This document shows, piece after piece, positions 1 through 8,936 of a DNA stretch of 64,000 bases. Below the pieces are notes generated by a model. The model worked only from the letters and a program-made list of their open reading frames with translations, did not search any database and was not told where the DNA came from. The position numbers and the translations under genes are program-made. Position 1 is the stretch's first letter. Every line of letters starts with the position of its first letter. Origin of the DNA: a virus; the IMG/VR virus record IMGVR_UViG_3300048583_000034, positions 1-64,000 of that record; one strand, 5' to 3'.

Positions 1-2
1 TG

Positions 3-647
3 TTTAGGTCTATAGTAAAATGTTGTGAAGATGTTCCAGAAGTATTAGTAATAAGCACTGGGAAATTTCCTTTGCTTAGACCACCTAAGCCATTATTTGA
101 CACTCTTTACATGCCACACACATCACATGGCGATGCAGTGAACGAAGCATTTAGATTGGTCAAAACAAGATACATGTTATTGGTTGATTCCGACGTATTA
201 TTTCTTGACGATATCTACAAGCCTTTTGAGAAATTTAAGGAAGGAAAATTTACCTTAATGGGTGAAGTTGTTGGAAATCGAGGTGGTAAATCACTTTATC
301 CGAGAGTAAATCCATGGTTTTGTTTTTTGGATCTCGACACCTTAAAGGAATATGATATAAAGTTCTATGATCATTACAGAACCAAAGAATTGAAGTCTGA
401 CAAGATTTATGATATCGGGTCAACCATGTTTGAAGATATCATAAACGCTGATCTATTGATAGCCGATATTAAGATGGAGGGAAAATATTTCAAACATTAC
501 GAGGGTATGTCGTGGAGAGTTCAGAAGTATAATCCCGATAATGGTGATACCGATATTGATGTAGGCGGAACACACGACAATAAAGTATTATACGAATACG
601 GTCTAAAGGTTAGAGAGCAATATGAGAAAGATGTTAAGGGGTTATGA
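3..647 (+). CDS. Glycosyltransferase-like protein, 5'-truncated by window edge
   Basis: The frame is open from base 3, so the true start lies upstream of the window. The TTG at 72 is only the first possible start codon inside it. The residues LLVDSDVLF are a DxD-type motif as in GT-A fold glycosyltransferases, where the aspartates bind metal and nucleotide sugar. It ends in a TGA that overlaps the next gene by 4 nt, so it is the upstream member of the sugar operon. The exact sugar and acceptor cannot be told. A GT-A fold is likely; the family assignment is inference. Confidence 0.6.
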   Translation, partial: FRSIVKCCEDVPEVLVISTGKFPLLRPPKPLFDTLYMPHTSHGDAVNEAFRLVKTRYMLLVDSDVLFLDDIYKPFEKFKEGKFTLMGEVVGNRGGKSLYPRVNPWFCFLDLDTLKEYDIKFYDHYRTKELKSDKIYDIGSTMFEDIINADLLIADIKMEGKYFKHYEGMSWRVQKYNPDNGDTDIDVGGTHDNKVLYEYGLKVREQYEKDVKGL

Positions 648-1417
648 CATATATTAAATTACAAGGAGGATTAGGGAATCAGTTATTTCAAGTAGCTGCT
701 GCATTTGCATACTCTAAAAAACACAAGACAGAATTATATCTAGATGCTTCTGAATGGCATGGTTCACAGGGAAAAAACGGATTCGAATATCAAAACACCA
801 TATTTAAAAATTTCAAATATGATCAAAGGTTTTGTGGAGATGTTGAATTTCCGATATATTATAACGAAAAGAGATTTAATTATGATCCTATACCGAAATA
901 TAATTTAGAAGAATATGGGGCATCTCACTTATCTATCTCTGGTTACTTCCAATCTTTGAAATATTTTCAAGATTATAAGGATGAATTCATCGAGATGTTG
1001 GAGTTACCGAATCCACACTATCACCCAGAACCAGATGATGTTGGCATCCATATCAGGAGAGGTGATTACTTAGTTCATAGTCATATTCACCATGTTTGTG
1101 ATTATGAATATTTCACAAACGCTTTAGATTTATTTCCAGAAGCTAAGAACGTGAATATTTTTACCGATGCTAAGGATACTAGTAGAGATGGAATTTTCCA
1201 ACTTGGTGATTCTGCACGCATCATTGATGGTGGCGATGAATTAATTGACTTTACTTTGCTTAGTAGGCATGCTAATATCATTGCCAGCAACAGTTCATTC
1301 TCTTGGTGGGCATCCTTAATAGGCGAACCGAAGAATAAAATTGTAGTCCCAAAGATTTGGTTCAAAAATTTCGAAAATCACGATGACATCTACAGAGACG
1401 AATTTATCAGAATATAA
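644..1417 (+). CDS. Alpha-1,2-fucosyltransferase-like (GT11)
   Basis: This 257-residue protein has the GT11 hallmarks: an N-terminal GGLGNQLFQ loop, the central IHIRRGDY motif that binds GDP-fucose, and a C-terminal SNSSFSWW block followed by a VPKIW segment. The length is typical for the family. It would transfer L-fucose from GDP-fucose to a galactose or similar acceptor in the cytoplasm. It overlaps the upstream gene by 4 nt and the downstream gene by 35 nt, so translation is probably coupled. The acceptor is unknown: virion protein glycan, host surface glycan, or DNA base. Confidence 0.88.
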   Translation: MTYIKLQGGLGNQLFQVAAAFAYSKKHKTELYLDASEWHGSQGKNGFEYQNTIFKNFKYDQRFCGDVEFPIYYNEKRFNYDPIPKYNLEEYGASHLSISGYFQSLKYFQDYKDEFIEMLELPNPHYHPEPDDVGIHIRRGDYLVHSHIHHVCDYEYFTNALDLFPEAKNVNIFTDAKDTSRDGIFQLGDSARIIDGGDELIDFTLLSRHANIIASNSSFSWWASLIGEPKNKIVVPKIWFKNFENHDDIYRDEFIRI

Positions 1418-2180
1418 GTTACCTCAACTTTCGGTAATAATCCATTACCGAAAGGACTGTGAGGATAGAGAACATAATCTAAAGACCCTATTGAGTTTTT
1501 TAGATCATAAATTTGTGTTATGTGATATCACAGTAATTGTAGATGATAAGATTTTTGATGAAGAACTCAGAACACAGAAGAAAAGATATCCAGACCTAAA
1601 GGTTTTATTTTTCCAAAATGATGACGAATTTAAAAAGGCTCATTGCTTCAATGAGGCTGTTAAACAATCATCTGGTAGTGTTTTATGTTTTTGGGATGTA
1701 GACGTTTTGATTGAGCCAGCAGCAATCTACGCTGCTCATAATGATATTCTTATCGGGATATATGATCATGTGTATCCATACAATGGGATCTTTGTTGACG
1801 TTAAGAAAAACTTTTTTCCAGAATTCATGAGTCCCGGATATGGTTACTTCGATTTCGAAACTTTGAAAAAAGAACTAACCTCATTCGAGCTTGGATTCTA
1901 TAACGGAAATGTTCATGTCATCTCGAATAACTCTCCGGGTGGATGTAACCTAATTGATCGAGATTCATTTTATAGAATTGGTGGATATGATGAAAACTTT
2001 ATTGGTTGGGGATTTGAAGATACTGATTTTAGAGAGAGATCCAAGAAAGTTAATCGTGTAACTTACCAAACTGGGAATGTCTTGTGGCACTTAAACCATT
2101 CCACTCACGATGATCAAGACAGGGCTAAACAACCACACTATCTCAATAATATGAGAACCTTTAATAACAATTTACAATGA
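1383..2180 (+). CDS. Galactosyltransferase-type GT-A glycosyltransferase
   Basis: The N-terminus SVIIHYRKD and the block FWDVDVL (DxD) fit a GT-A fold. The C-terminal part with IGGYDENFIGWGFEDTD matches the galactosyltransferase C-terminal domain (the WGxED motif of GT7/GT27-like enzymes), in which the glutamate-aspartate pair is catalytic. It sits inside the sugar operon and starts within the end of the fucosyltransferase gene in another frame. It probably adds Gal, GalNAc or a related hexose; the exact donor is not determinable. Confidence 0.75.
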   Translation: MTSTETNLSEYKLPQLSVIIHYRKDCEDREHNLKTLLSFLDHKFVLCDITVIVDDKIFDEELRTQKKRYPDLKVLFFQNDDEFKKAHCFNEAVKQSSGSVLCFWDVDVLIEPAAIYAAHNDILIGIYDHVYPYNGIFVDVKKNFFPEFMSPGYGYFDFETLKKELTSFELGFYNGNVHVISNNSPGGCNLIDRDSFYRIGGYDENFIGWGFEDTDFRERSKKVNRVTYQTGNVLWHLNHSTHDDQDRAKQPHYLNNMRTFNNNLQ

Positions 2181-2773
2181 TTGAAGAATACATAGAAAAG
2201 ACACTAACAGGCACAGGAGATTCAGATCAACATTTATTGACTCTGTTTTCAATTGCTTTAGCCTGTAAAGGAAAACAATACATCGAATTGGGTGTTCGAA
2301 ATGGGACAACAACTAAACCAATATTACAAGCGGTTTCGAGAAACGGTGGATTTTTACATTCTGTCGATATTGACGATTGCCCATTTGGTTCCAAGGAGGA
2401 TAAAAATTATAAGTTCTACAAACAAGATGCTGTGGAGTTTTTACTAGAATGGGAAAAATATAGAGACGATTCTCCAGACTTTGTTTATCTTGACGATTGG
2501 CATTCCTATGACCATGTTAAGCGAGAATTGGAGGTTCTTGATAGAATTGTCTCTCCCTCCACAATCATCTGTATCCATGATCTGATGTATGGTAACACTT
2601 GTCCCTTCTACCACACCGATCTTACTCTCAAAGAGGGTCAGTGGGCAAATGGTGGACCGTATCGTGCGGTTGCTGAACTCAACCCACAGTTCTGGGAATT
2701 CGCAACGTTGCCATGGAACAATGGATTAACAATTCTTAGAAAGAAATACTCTAATAAATATGCTCAACGTTAA
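2177..2773 (+). CDS. Class I SAM-dependent methyltransferase-like protein
   Basis: The segment YIELGVRNGTTT is a glycine-rich SAM-binding motif I, and the later FVYLDDWHSYDHV resembles the Methyltransf_24/cephalosporin-hydroxylase-like family found in glycan clusters. At 198 residues it is a single Rossmann domain. It overlaps its neighbours on both sides, so it belongs to the sugar operon and may methylate a sugar in the same glycan. The substrate is inferred from context only. Confidence 0.6.
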   Translation: MIEEYIEKTLTGTGDSDQHLLTLFSIALACKGKQYIELGVRNGTTTKPILQAVSRNGGFLHSVDIDDCPFGSKEDKNYKFYKQDAVEFLLEWEKYRDDSPDFVYLDDWHSYDHVKRELEVLDRIVSPSTIICIHDLMYGNTCPFYHTDLTLKEGQWANGGPYRAVAELNPQFWEFATLPWNNGLTILRKKYSNKYAQR

Positions 2774-3602
2774 TTTATTTGATAACAACTTTTATCATTC
2801 GAAGGATCATGTTGGTGTATTCACTTCGACCTACACGTATCCACCAGCCAAGATATATTACATTGATAGATTGATGTCTTATGACGGAATCACTCTATTC
2901 ACTGATGATTTTATTTTTGATCCTGTGGTTGATCAGGTTTCTTCTAGACTGAAGATCGCTTGGTTGTTTGAGCCAAGGTGCTTTAGCAATTACTACGATA
3001 GAATTATCGAGATAGAAGACAAGTTTGACTATATCCTCACTTATGATGCCGAACTCTTGAAGCGTGGTGAGAAGTATATTAAATACATTGTTGGTCAGAG
3101 TAGAATTCCTGACAATGTTGCTAAAATTTATTCGAAGACTAAAGGTATTTCTATGATTGCCTCTAATAAGAGAATGAGCGATGGTCACAATTTTCGCCAC
3201 GAAATTATTGACAAATTGCAATCAAAATACAATTTTGATGTTTGGGGTTCTGGATATAAACTATTCGATGATAAACTGGAACCGTTAAAAGATTATAAAT
3301 ATAGTATATGCGTGATGAATAGTTCTGCTGACAATTTCTTCACTGAGGTATTATTGGATTGTTTTAGGGTTGGGACTATCCCTATTTTCTGGGGTTGCCC
3401 AAATATTGGAGATTATTTTCTAACTTCGGGGTTCCCAACATTTAAAAACATAGAAGAATTGGATACGCTTTTAGCTATGCTGTCTAGTGATTTTCAACAC
3501 ACTTCGGAATTAATTGAAGATTGTAAAGAAAAAAATTTCGAATATGTCAAAAGATATATCCATACAGATGACTACATCGCAACCATTTTAGAAACATTGT
3601 GA
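2760..3602 (+). CDS. GT10-like fucosyltransferase
   Basis: The C-terminal half carries the alpha-1,3-fucosyltransferase signature: a DYKYSICVMNSS segment in place of the usual FxLxxEN motif, then FFTEVLLDCFRVGTIPIFWG (TEK..GTVPV in the family), which contacts GDP-fucose. The N-terminal half is divergent. Together with the GT11 enzyme upstream it makes two unrelated fucosyltransferase folds in one operon. Its end overlaps the next GTG start by 4 nt. Confidence 0.68.
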   Translation: MLNVNLFDNNFYHSKDHVGVFTSTYTYPPAKIYYIDRLMSYDGITLFTDDFIFDPVVDQVSSRLKIAWLFEPRCFSNYYDRIIEIEDKFDYILTYDAELLKRGEKYIKYIVGQSRIPDNVAKIYSKTKGISMIASNKRMSDGHNFRHEIIDKLQSKYNFDVWGSGYKLFDDKLEPLKDYKYSICVMNSSADNFFTEVLLDCFRVGTIPIFWGCPNIGDYFLTSGFPTFKNIEELDTLLAMLSSDFQHTSELIEDCKEKNFEYVKRYIHTDDYIATILETL

Positions 3603-4414
3603 GAATTTTAGTTTTAGGAAGTGAAGGACAAATTGGGAAACCAACATGCGAACATCTAAAAAAGATGGGACATGAAGTAATTGAAATTGATATCAAAATC
3701 AATAAGTATCATGACTTGAGAGAGCGTAATATCATTATTGAAGGTGCCGTAAAGGCTTGTAGTTTTGTCTTTTATTTTGCGTCTGATGTTGGTGGAGCGA
3801 AGTATCTAGAAGCTAATGAACACTCATATGAGTTCATTAAAAACAACATGCAGATAATGACCACGACATTTTCTCTTCTGGAGAAATATAATAAACCATT
3901 CATCTTCACATCTTCTCAGATGGCAGAGTTGTCTCATTCCACATACGGGATGCTGAAGCTTCTTGGAGAGAAGATGACTAATGATTTGGGTGGATTGGTT
4001 GTTCGTTTATGGAATGTATACGGAATAGAACATGATGACGAAAAGTCTCATGTCATCACAGACTTCTGTTCAATGGCTAAACATAATGGCTATATCAAAA
4101 TGCGAACAGATGGTTCTGAGTCTCGCCAATTATTATATGTGGATGACTGCGTCGAAGCTCTAGAGATCTTGGCAACACGTTATTATAAATTGGAGAGAGA
4201 TAAGAATTATCACATCACAAGCTTTGAGTGGACCACTATCTTCGAAGTAGCATCTATCATCCAGAATATTTCATCTTGTGGTGTGGAGATTGGAGATCGA
4301 AAGGATCTCACACAAATGAATGCTATGAATCCACCCGATCCATACATTCTTAATTACTGGAAACCTAAGACTTCGCTTGTAGAAGGAATAACCAAAATTT
4401 ATGAAGCAACTTAA
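3599..4414 (+). CDS. NAD(P)-dependent sugar-nucleotide epimerase/dehydratase (extended SDR)
   Basis: It begins with the Rossmann loop LGSEGQIG (GxxGxxG) and has the catalytic TSS..YGMLK pattern (Ser, then YxxxK) of extended short-chain dehydrogenases. The length of 271 residues is a little short for a GDP-fucose synthase or UDP-glucose epimerase. The GTG start at 3599 overlaps the upstream stop. Given two fucosyltransferases beside it, a role in making a fucose-type nucleotide sugar is a reasonable inference, but the substrate is not readable from the sequence. Confidence 0.75.
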   Translation: MRILVLGSEGQIGKPTCEHLKKMGHEVIEIDIKINKYHDLRERNIIIEGAVKACSFVFYFASDVGGAKYLEANEHSYEFIKNNMQIMTTTFSLLEKYNKPFIFTSSQMAELSHSTYGMLKLLGEKMTNDLGGLVVRLWNVYGIEHDDEKSHVITDFCSMAKHNGYIKMRTDGSESRQLLYVDDCVEALEILATRYYKLERDKNYHITSFEWTTIFEVASIIQNISSCGVEIGDRKDLTQMNAMNPPDPYILNYWKPKTSLVEGITKIYEAT

Positions 4415-4826
4415 AACAGTTTATATCGCAGGGTGTTGGGATTTCTGTCACGAAGGACATATCAACATCATCAAAAAGGCCAAAGAGTTTGGTGATCTTC
4501 TTGTGGTTGCTGTCAATTCCGATAAATTTATCTGGCAATATAAGAGAATTCAAATGGCGAACAGTGAAAATGTTCGTCTGAATGCGATTAGGCATCTGGG
4601 TTATGTTGATGTTGTTTTCATTCTAGAGGATTATGAATCACAATCTAAGTATATTGACATATTCAAACCGTCTGTTATAGTCCATGGAAGCGACTGGAGT
4701 GGTAGTAGTCTATACAAGCAAATGAATATCACAGAAGAACAGATCGAGATGTATGGGATAGAGTTTAAATACCCTGACTATACACCCGGTGTTTCATCTA
4801 CAATGCTTAGAGAAAAATTAAAATGA
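4401..4826 (+). CDS. Cytidylyltransferase-like nucleotidyltransferase
   Basis: The N-terminal GCWDFCHEGHINIIKKA contains the HxGH nucleotide-binding motif, and the end has TPGVSSTMLREK, matching the ISSTxIR-type motif of glycerol-3-phosphate cytidylyltransferase, TagD and RfaE C-domains. The length of 141 residues is right for a single-domain enzyme. It would activate a phosphorylated polyol or sugar as a CDP or ADP derivative for the neighbouring transferases. Confidence 0.8.
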   Translation: MKQLKTVYIAGCWDFCHEGHINIIKKAKEFGDLLVVAVNSDKFIWQYKRIQMANSENVRLNAIRHLGYVDVVFILEDYESQSKYIDIFKPSVIVHGSDWSGSSLYKQMNITEEQIEMYGIEFKYPDYTPGVSSTMLREKLK

Positions 4827-5563
4827 GAGTAGCTGTTTGTTATAGTGGTGGTCTGAGAACATTTAAAAAATGTTACGAGCAGAATCATAAAGTCCTATCT
4901 CAACTAGGAGATTTGGATTACTACATGACAACATGGGAGAAACCATGTTATACCAAAGTTGCCAGATATGATGATGTCCACGCTATCATGGGTGATACTA
5001 TTTACGATGATCTCTTGAAAGCCGATGATATAATCACCACTAGTTACTTGACAAGTATGCTACCATTCAAGGTTTGTAAAGTTGAGTCCATGGCTATTAT
5101 GGATTTGATCATCGATTCGTGTAAAGATATGTCATGGCATATTATGTCACCGTCTAGATTACTCTGTCAATATTATATGATGTCTGTATGTAATTCGTGG
5201 AAGAACATCAGCGGGAAAGAATATGACTTGGTTGTTAGATTGAGGCCAGATGTGGTGATTGACAACGTTCCAGATATTATCGATCCCAATAAATTCTATA
5301 TCAATGAGATCGTGTATAAGGAAACCAAATCAGATATTATGGATATGATCAACGAAATGATTTATATATCCAACCCAGAGAACATGGATAAGATGTGTAA
5401 CATATTCCAAAATTTTAGAGATCTCTGGTCACAGGAAACTGGATATGGTGAAAGAGTTTCCAGAAACAATCTGGAAAAAGAGGGACTATTAGATAAGTGT
5501 GAATACTTTGATTTTGGTATAATAGTTGTTCGCGAAAACGGAAACGATGAATATATAAAATAA
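4823..5563 (+). CDS. Putative glycosyltransferase of unknown family
   Basis: The start RVAVCYSGGLRTFKKCY and the internal VVRLRPDVVI segment resemble uncharacterised phage and cyanobacterial glycosyltransferase-like proteins with a conserved RxRPD motif. It is the last gene of the sugar operon, joined by an ATGA overlap to the cytidylyltransferase. No confident catalytic assignment can be made. Confidence 0.45.
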   Translation: MRVAVCYSGGLRTFKKCYEQNHKVLSQLGDLDYYMTTWEKPCYTKVARYDDVHAIMGDTIYDDLLKADDIITTSYLTSMLPFKVCKVESMAIMDLIIDSCKDMSWHIMSPSRLLCQYYMMSVCNSWKNISGKEYDLVVRLRPDVVIDNVPDIIDPNKFYINEIVYKETKSDIMDMINEMIYISNPENMDKMCNIFQNFRDLWSQETGYGERVSRNNLEKEGLLDKCEYFDFGIIVVRENGNDEYIK

Positions 5564-5565
5564 TT

Positions 5566-5913
5566 ATGACATTCAACGCTTTAAATTATCTCCTTTACGA
5601 GAAGGACAGGGCAGAACTAGATCCTGATCTATTACAGGAATTTGTTCCATTTTTGTGTCAGAAAGTATTTTCGTTTTATGATGGTGGGAGACATGTCAAT
5701 TACGTCAATGACACGTTGAATATATACACTCAGATTTTCTTGGAGAAGGAAGATCAGTTTAGATTTTATGATGCGATCATACCAAAGTTGAGTAGAAGGA
5801 AATGGGAATATATTAAAAAGACTGAGAAGAAAACCAAAGCAAAATTACCTTCAGCTATTCCAGAATTTTACTCTAAAAGAGAGATTGACATCTTAAAAAG
5901 CTATAATAAATAA
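5566..5913 (+). CDS. Possible clamp-loader small subunit (gp62-like)
   Basis: This 115-residue protein has the pattern FVPFLCQKVFSF, then a helix ending QFRFYDAIIPKLSRRKW. That resembles the small gp62 clamp-loader subunit of T4-like phages (PF..N...F, ... QY.F....RKR..W). T4 gp62 works with gp44 to load the sliding clamp. Neither partner is in the window, and the similarity is only a pattern match by eye. It follows the sugar operon by 2 nt and precedes a late promoter. Confidence 0.4.
   Translation: MTFNALNYLLYEKDRAELDPDLLQEFVPFLCQKVFSFYDGGRHVNYVNDTLNIYTQIFLEKEDQFRFYDAIIPKLSRRKWEYIKKTEKKTKAKLPSAIPEFYSKREIDILKSYNK
5907..5912 (+). promoter_or_regulatory. Late promoter box
   Basis: TAAATA lies 7 nt before the ATG of the cochaperonin gene. 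Confidence 0.6.
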
Positions 5914-5919
5914 GTTTCT

Positions 5920-6357
5920 ATGAGTGATAAATTTGTCCATATTGAACAACCTAAAGTTTCCATTGACCTAGCACCAGTTCAAAAGTCTCACATCGATCTT
6001 TCGGATCGAACTCTACCAACAGATTTTGGGATTACTGATGATTATGTGTTCTCTTCTTTGATTGATGATGTTGTTCTAGTTGAATTCGCTGACATCATTG
6101 AAGATGGTATTGGTGGCCAAGCACTAAGTCGTGGAGGAATCGCTATTCCTTTGTCCCACGTTCAATCTGCTTGGAGAAAGGGTAGAGTTATTCTAATTGG
6201 ACCAAGAGTTCAATATACCAAAGTTGGCGATATTGTTGTGTTCCCGAACAACATGGGCATCGATATTTCTAATCTTGAAGTAGCTGGTCACGGTAAACTG
6301 AAGAATGGTCATTTCCTAAATGAACAAAGAATCTTCGGTATCTGTCACGCTAAATAA
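5920..6357 (+). CDS. GroES-like head-assembly cochaperonin (gp31-like)
   Basis: The 145-residue protein has a Cpn10-like core: DDVVLVEF, then SRGGIAIP (position of the mobile loop), GRVILIGPRV and KVGDIVVFPNNMG. T4 gp31 replaces host GroES so that GroEL can fold the capsid protein gp23; the gp23 homologue is at 20005. The late promoter ahead of it fits co-expression with the head genes. The N-terminal 35 residues are an extension beyond classic GroES. Confidence 0.72.
   Translation: MSDKFVHIEQPKVSIDLAPVQKSHIDLSDRTLPTDFGITDDYVFSSLIDDVVLVEFADIIEDGIGGQALSRGGIAIPLSHVQSAWRKGRVILIGPRVQYTKVGDIVVFPNNMGIDISNLEVAGHGKLKNGHFLNEQRIFGICHAK
6351..6356 (+). promoter_or_regulatory. Late promoter box
   Basis: TAAATA, inside the end of the cochaperonin gene, lies 5 nt before the ATG at 6362. 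Confidence 0.65.
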
Positions 6358-6361
6358 TTAG

Positions 6362-6907
6362 ATGGCAAAACCTTCTGGAAAGGCGAGATACGAGAAAATC
6401 TGGCAAGATTCTAAAGGAAATTTGCGAGACGCTTGGGGCAGGTTTTTAAAGAACTGGCAGGATATTGATGATTATCAGGAAGATGAATCCTATAAGACCA
6501 ATATCAAAGAAACTGACCGAACAGTTAGTAGGGGAGAATTAAAAAATCTCCTCAACTCTAATGTTTGTGAGATTGTATTTGTCAGACGAAGGCCAGAAAG
6601 AGCACCCGGAAGACCAGAAGTCAGACGAATGTTATGCTCTAATTCTATGAGTATGTTGAATTCCCATACGGGCATCACTCGTTTAAATTTTCATCTTCCT
6701 AGAACTGCTAGGAGAATCGATGAGAATAAACACAACATTGTTGTTGTCTGGGATATCATGATGCAAGACTACCGCAACGTGAGTATGGATAATTGTCACT
6801 TACGTCAAACTATACCAGCAGATGAAACTTGGTGGAAATATTTCGATAAAACCATCTTCACCATGAGTGCTGGACAGAAACAACAATTTATGGATTCGAA
6901 TGGTTGA
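6362..6907 (+). CDS. WYL-like (DUF2693-type) SH3-fold protein, tentative
   Basis: This is a 181-residue protein. Residues 62-130 (NVCEIVFVRRRP ... NIVVVWDIMMQDYRNVSMD) follow the pattern of small phage proteins with a WYL-like beta-barrel, where a basic beta-hairpin is followed by a VVWDLxxxxWR segment. The N-terminus is basic and aromatic, consistent with nucleic acid binding. Function is unknown. It abuts the cochaperonin gene and shares a late promoter arrangement with it. Confidence 0.4.
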   Translation: MAKPSGKARYEKIWQDSKGNLRDAWGRFLKNWQDIDDYQEDESYKTNIKETDRTVSRGELKNLLNSNVCEIVFVRRRPERAPGRPEVRRMLCSNSMSMLNSHTGITRLNFHLPRTARRIDENKHNIVVVWDIMMQDYRNVSMDNCHLRQTIPADETWWKYFDKTIFTMSAGQKQQFMDSNG

Positions 6908-6936
6908 TATTATCATTTGATCGAATAAGTATACGT

Positions 6937-7287
6937 ATGCACAAGCTCGAACAGCAACTAAAAAACATCATCCTAAAAAATGTAGATTTTCAAATCGATG
7001 GTAAGTCTATTAAAAGGGGGAAAATCAAGGTTTATAACACCAAACAATTTTTCATTCGATTCAAGCTTGAGCAGGACGACGACAAGCAAGTAGAATATGA
7101 TCTACCATATCCATTCAAAGTGATTCAAAAACCGGATGGTTATATTTTTGATTACACGTTGTCCGCATTTTGTCCGAGGACCGAAGAACTTTATTGGAAA
7201 ATGTTACTGATGAATAAATCAGATGCTTCTCGCCTACACAACAATTATCTCTATCTTGTTACCCACACCATCTCCCTTTCGGGTTGA
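6937..7287 (+). CDS. Hypothetical protein
   Basis: This 116-residue protein starts at ATG 6937; a TTG at 6904 in the same frame would overlap the previous stop. It has a lysine-rich N-terminal half and a beta-rich middle, with no motif that I recognise. Its 3' end overlaps the -35 box of the helicase promoter. Confidence 0.55.
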   Translation: MHKLEQQLKNIILKNVDFQIDGKSIKRGKIKVYNTKQFFIRFKLEQDDDKQVEYDLPYPFKVIQKPDGYIFDYTLSAFCPRTEELYWKMLLMNKSDASRLHNNYLYLVTHTISLSG

Positions 7288-7311
7288 CTTTTACCAAACG
7301 CCTGCTATACT
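7284..7311 (+). promoter_or_regulatory. Sigma70-like promoter of the helicase gene
   Basis: TTGACT (7284-7289), a 16-nt spacer and TATACT (7306-7311). The ATG at 7320 follows after 8 nt. The spacer length equals that of the AAACACTAG promoters, but that spacer motif is absent. Confidence 0.7.
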
Positions 7312-7319
7312 CGTTTCAG

Positions 7320-8936
7320 ATGACTAATTTGATTTTAAACTTTCCCGAAGGCTTTTCTCCCAACAAATCCCAAGTATCCATCCTCAATAAAATTGAGGCA
7401 GCTATCGCTAGCGAAACCAAATTTATTGTTGTCAACGCTCCAACCGGGAGCGGTAAATCATTTATCCCCCCAACATTGGCAAATTCGACTAATGAAGCTT
7501 CTGATACATTCAAACGTAGAGTAGATGATTATACCATCTATGGGGAAGATGGCCCTATGTATGCGGAAGAAGAACCATTATTTGGTTGCTATGCTCTAAC
7601 TATTACCAAATCTCTACAGGATCAATACAAAGACACTTTTGAAGAAACTGGAATTTTAAAAGGTCAAGGAAACTATCAATGTAAAGTTGATGAAACCTTG
7701 ACCGTGGATGTCGCACCATGCACTTACATCGGGAGAATGAAAGCAGATTGTTGGGCATGTAACAAATGCACTTATTACAATCAACGTAATGAAATGGTGA
7801 AGAGTAGATTCGCTTCGCTGAATTACAGCATGTTTTTCTCTCTACCAGATCACTTGAAGAAAAGAAAAATTATCGTTTGTGACGAAGGATCTGAATTAGA
7901 AGATCAATTGGTTTCACAATTTACTTGTGAAATAGATATTCCTTTTTTAGTTAAAACTAACACTGATATCAGCGCATACCCAACACAAGAGACTCCAACT
8001 AAAGTTTTGGATTGGTTGTCGAAAACTCTTATTGCAGTCTCTCAAAACATTGAGAGTTATGCGGAGTTCTTCAAGAATAATAAATCAGACCATTCAGAGT
8101 TCTCCAAGAAAAAAGGTGAATATTCTAAATTGATGAACCTTCAGAGAAGTATGGATGTTCTGATCACGACGTATTACGATTCCCAATATCTGATCGAACA
8201 CATCGAAAAAATCATCAAGTTCATTCCTCTAAAGGTTGATAAACTTTCAAAGTATTTGTTTGATTATGCTGACCATGTCATCATCATGTCGGCTACGATC
8301 ATCGATCCTCCTAACTTCTGTAAGAATTTAGGCATCAAAGATTTTCAATACATTGAAGTAGATTCTATCTTTGATTCTGCGAAAGCACCAATTTATATCC
8401 TAGCTTCTCAGAAATTAAACTTCAAAAATATGAATGATATGTTGCCAAAACTTGCCAAACAAGTTGAAGGAATTCTCGAAGAACATAGTGATCAAAAGGG
8501 AATTGTTCATACACATACACAGTTCATCACAGACTACATGCGAAAGAATGTGAATAGCTCACGCTTGCTCTGTAGGGAGACTGGAGTAAGAAACGAAGAT
8601 CTCCTAAACATTCATGAGAAGACTAGTGATCCGACTGTGCTGGTGAGTCCTAGTATGACCTATGGAGTCGATTTAAAGGGTGATCTCGGTAAGTTCCAAA
8701 TCGTCCTAAAGGCACCTTGGCTACCAACCAAGGAAACCAGAACGGAAAAAATGATGAAGCTCGACAAGGATTGGTATTCTAATAAAATGCTTTGTTCCGT
8801 TGTTCAGGCTTGTGGTAGAATCATTCGCTCTCCAGAAGACGAAGGAAATACATATATTCTGGATGGAACTATTTTCGACGCGATTTATAAAAACAAGTCA
8901 AAGCTTCCTAAATTCTTTTTAGATAGACTACAATGA
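7320..8936 (+). CDS. XPD/DinG-family superfamily 2 helicase with Fe-S cysteines
   Basis: The N-terminus has a Walker A (NAPTGSGKS), followed by a four-cysteine region (QCKV, APCTY, DCWACNKC) as in the iron-sulphur domain of XPD/DinG/Rad3 helicases. Motif II is IVCDEGSE rather than DEAH. Motif VI is present as QACGRIIRS. At 538 residues it is near the size of small DinG-like enzymes. It is predicted to be a 5'-3' DNA helicase acting in repair or replication. ATG 7320 is chosen because it sits directly downstream of a promoter; the upstream TTG overlaps the -35 box. Confidence 0.88.
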   Translation: MTNLILNFPEGFSPNKSQVSILNKIEAAIASETKFIVVNAPTGSGKSFIPPTLANSTNEASDTFKRRVDDYTIYGEDGPMYAEEEPLFGCYALTITKSLQDQYKDTFEETGILKGQGNYQCKVDETLTVDVAPCTYIGRMKADCWACNKCTYYNQRNEMVKSRFASLNYSMFFSLPDHLKKRKIIVCDEGSELEDQLVSQFTCEIDIPFLVKTNTDISAYPTQETPTKVLDWLSKTLIAVSQNIESYAEFFKNNKSDHSEFSKKKGEYSKLMNLQRSMDVLITTYYDSQYLIEHIEKIIKFIPLKVDKLSKYLFDYADHVIIMSATIIDPPNFCKNLGIKDFQYIEVDSIFDSAKAPIYILASQKLNFKNMNDMLPKLAKQVEGILEEHSDQKGIVHTHTQFITDYMRKNVNSSRLLCRETGVRNEDLLNIHEKTSDPTVLVSPSMTYGVDLKGDLGKFQIVLKAPWLPTKETRTEKMMKLDKDWYSNKMLCSVVQACGRIIRSPEDEGNTYILDGTIFDAIYKNKSKLPKFFLDRLQ

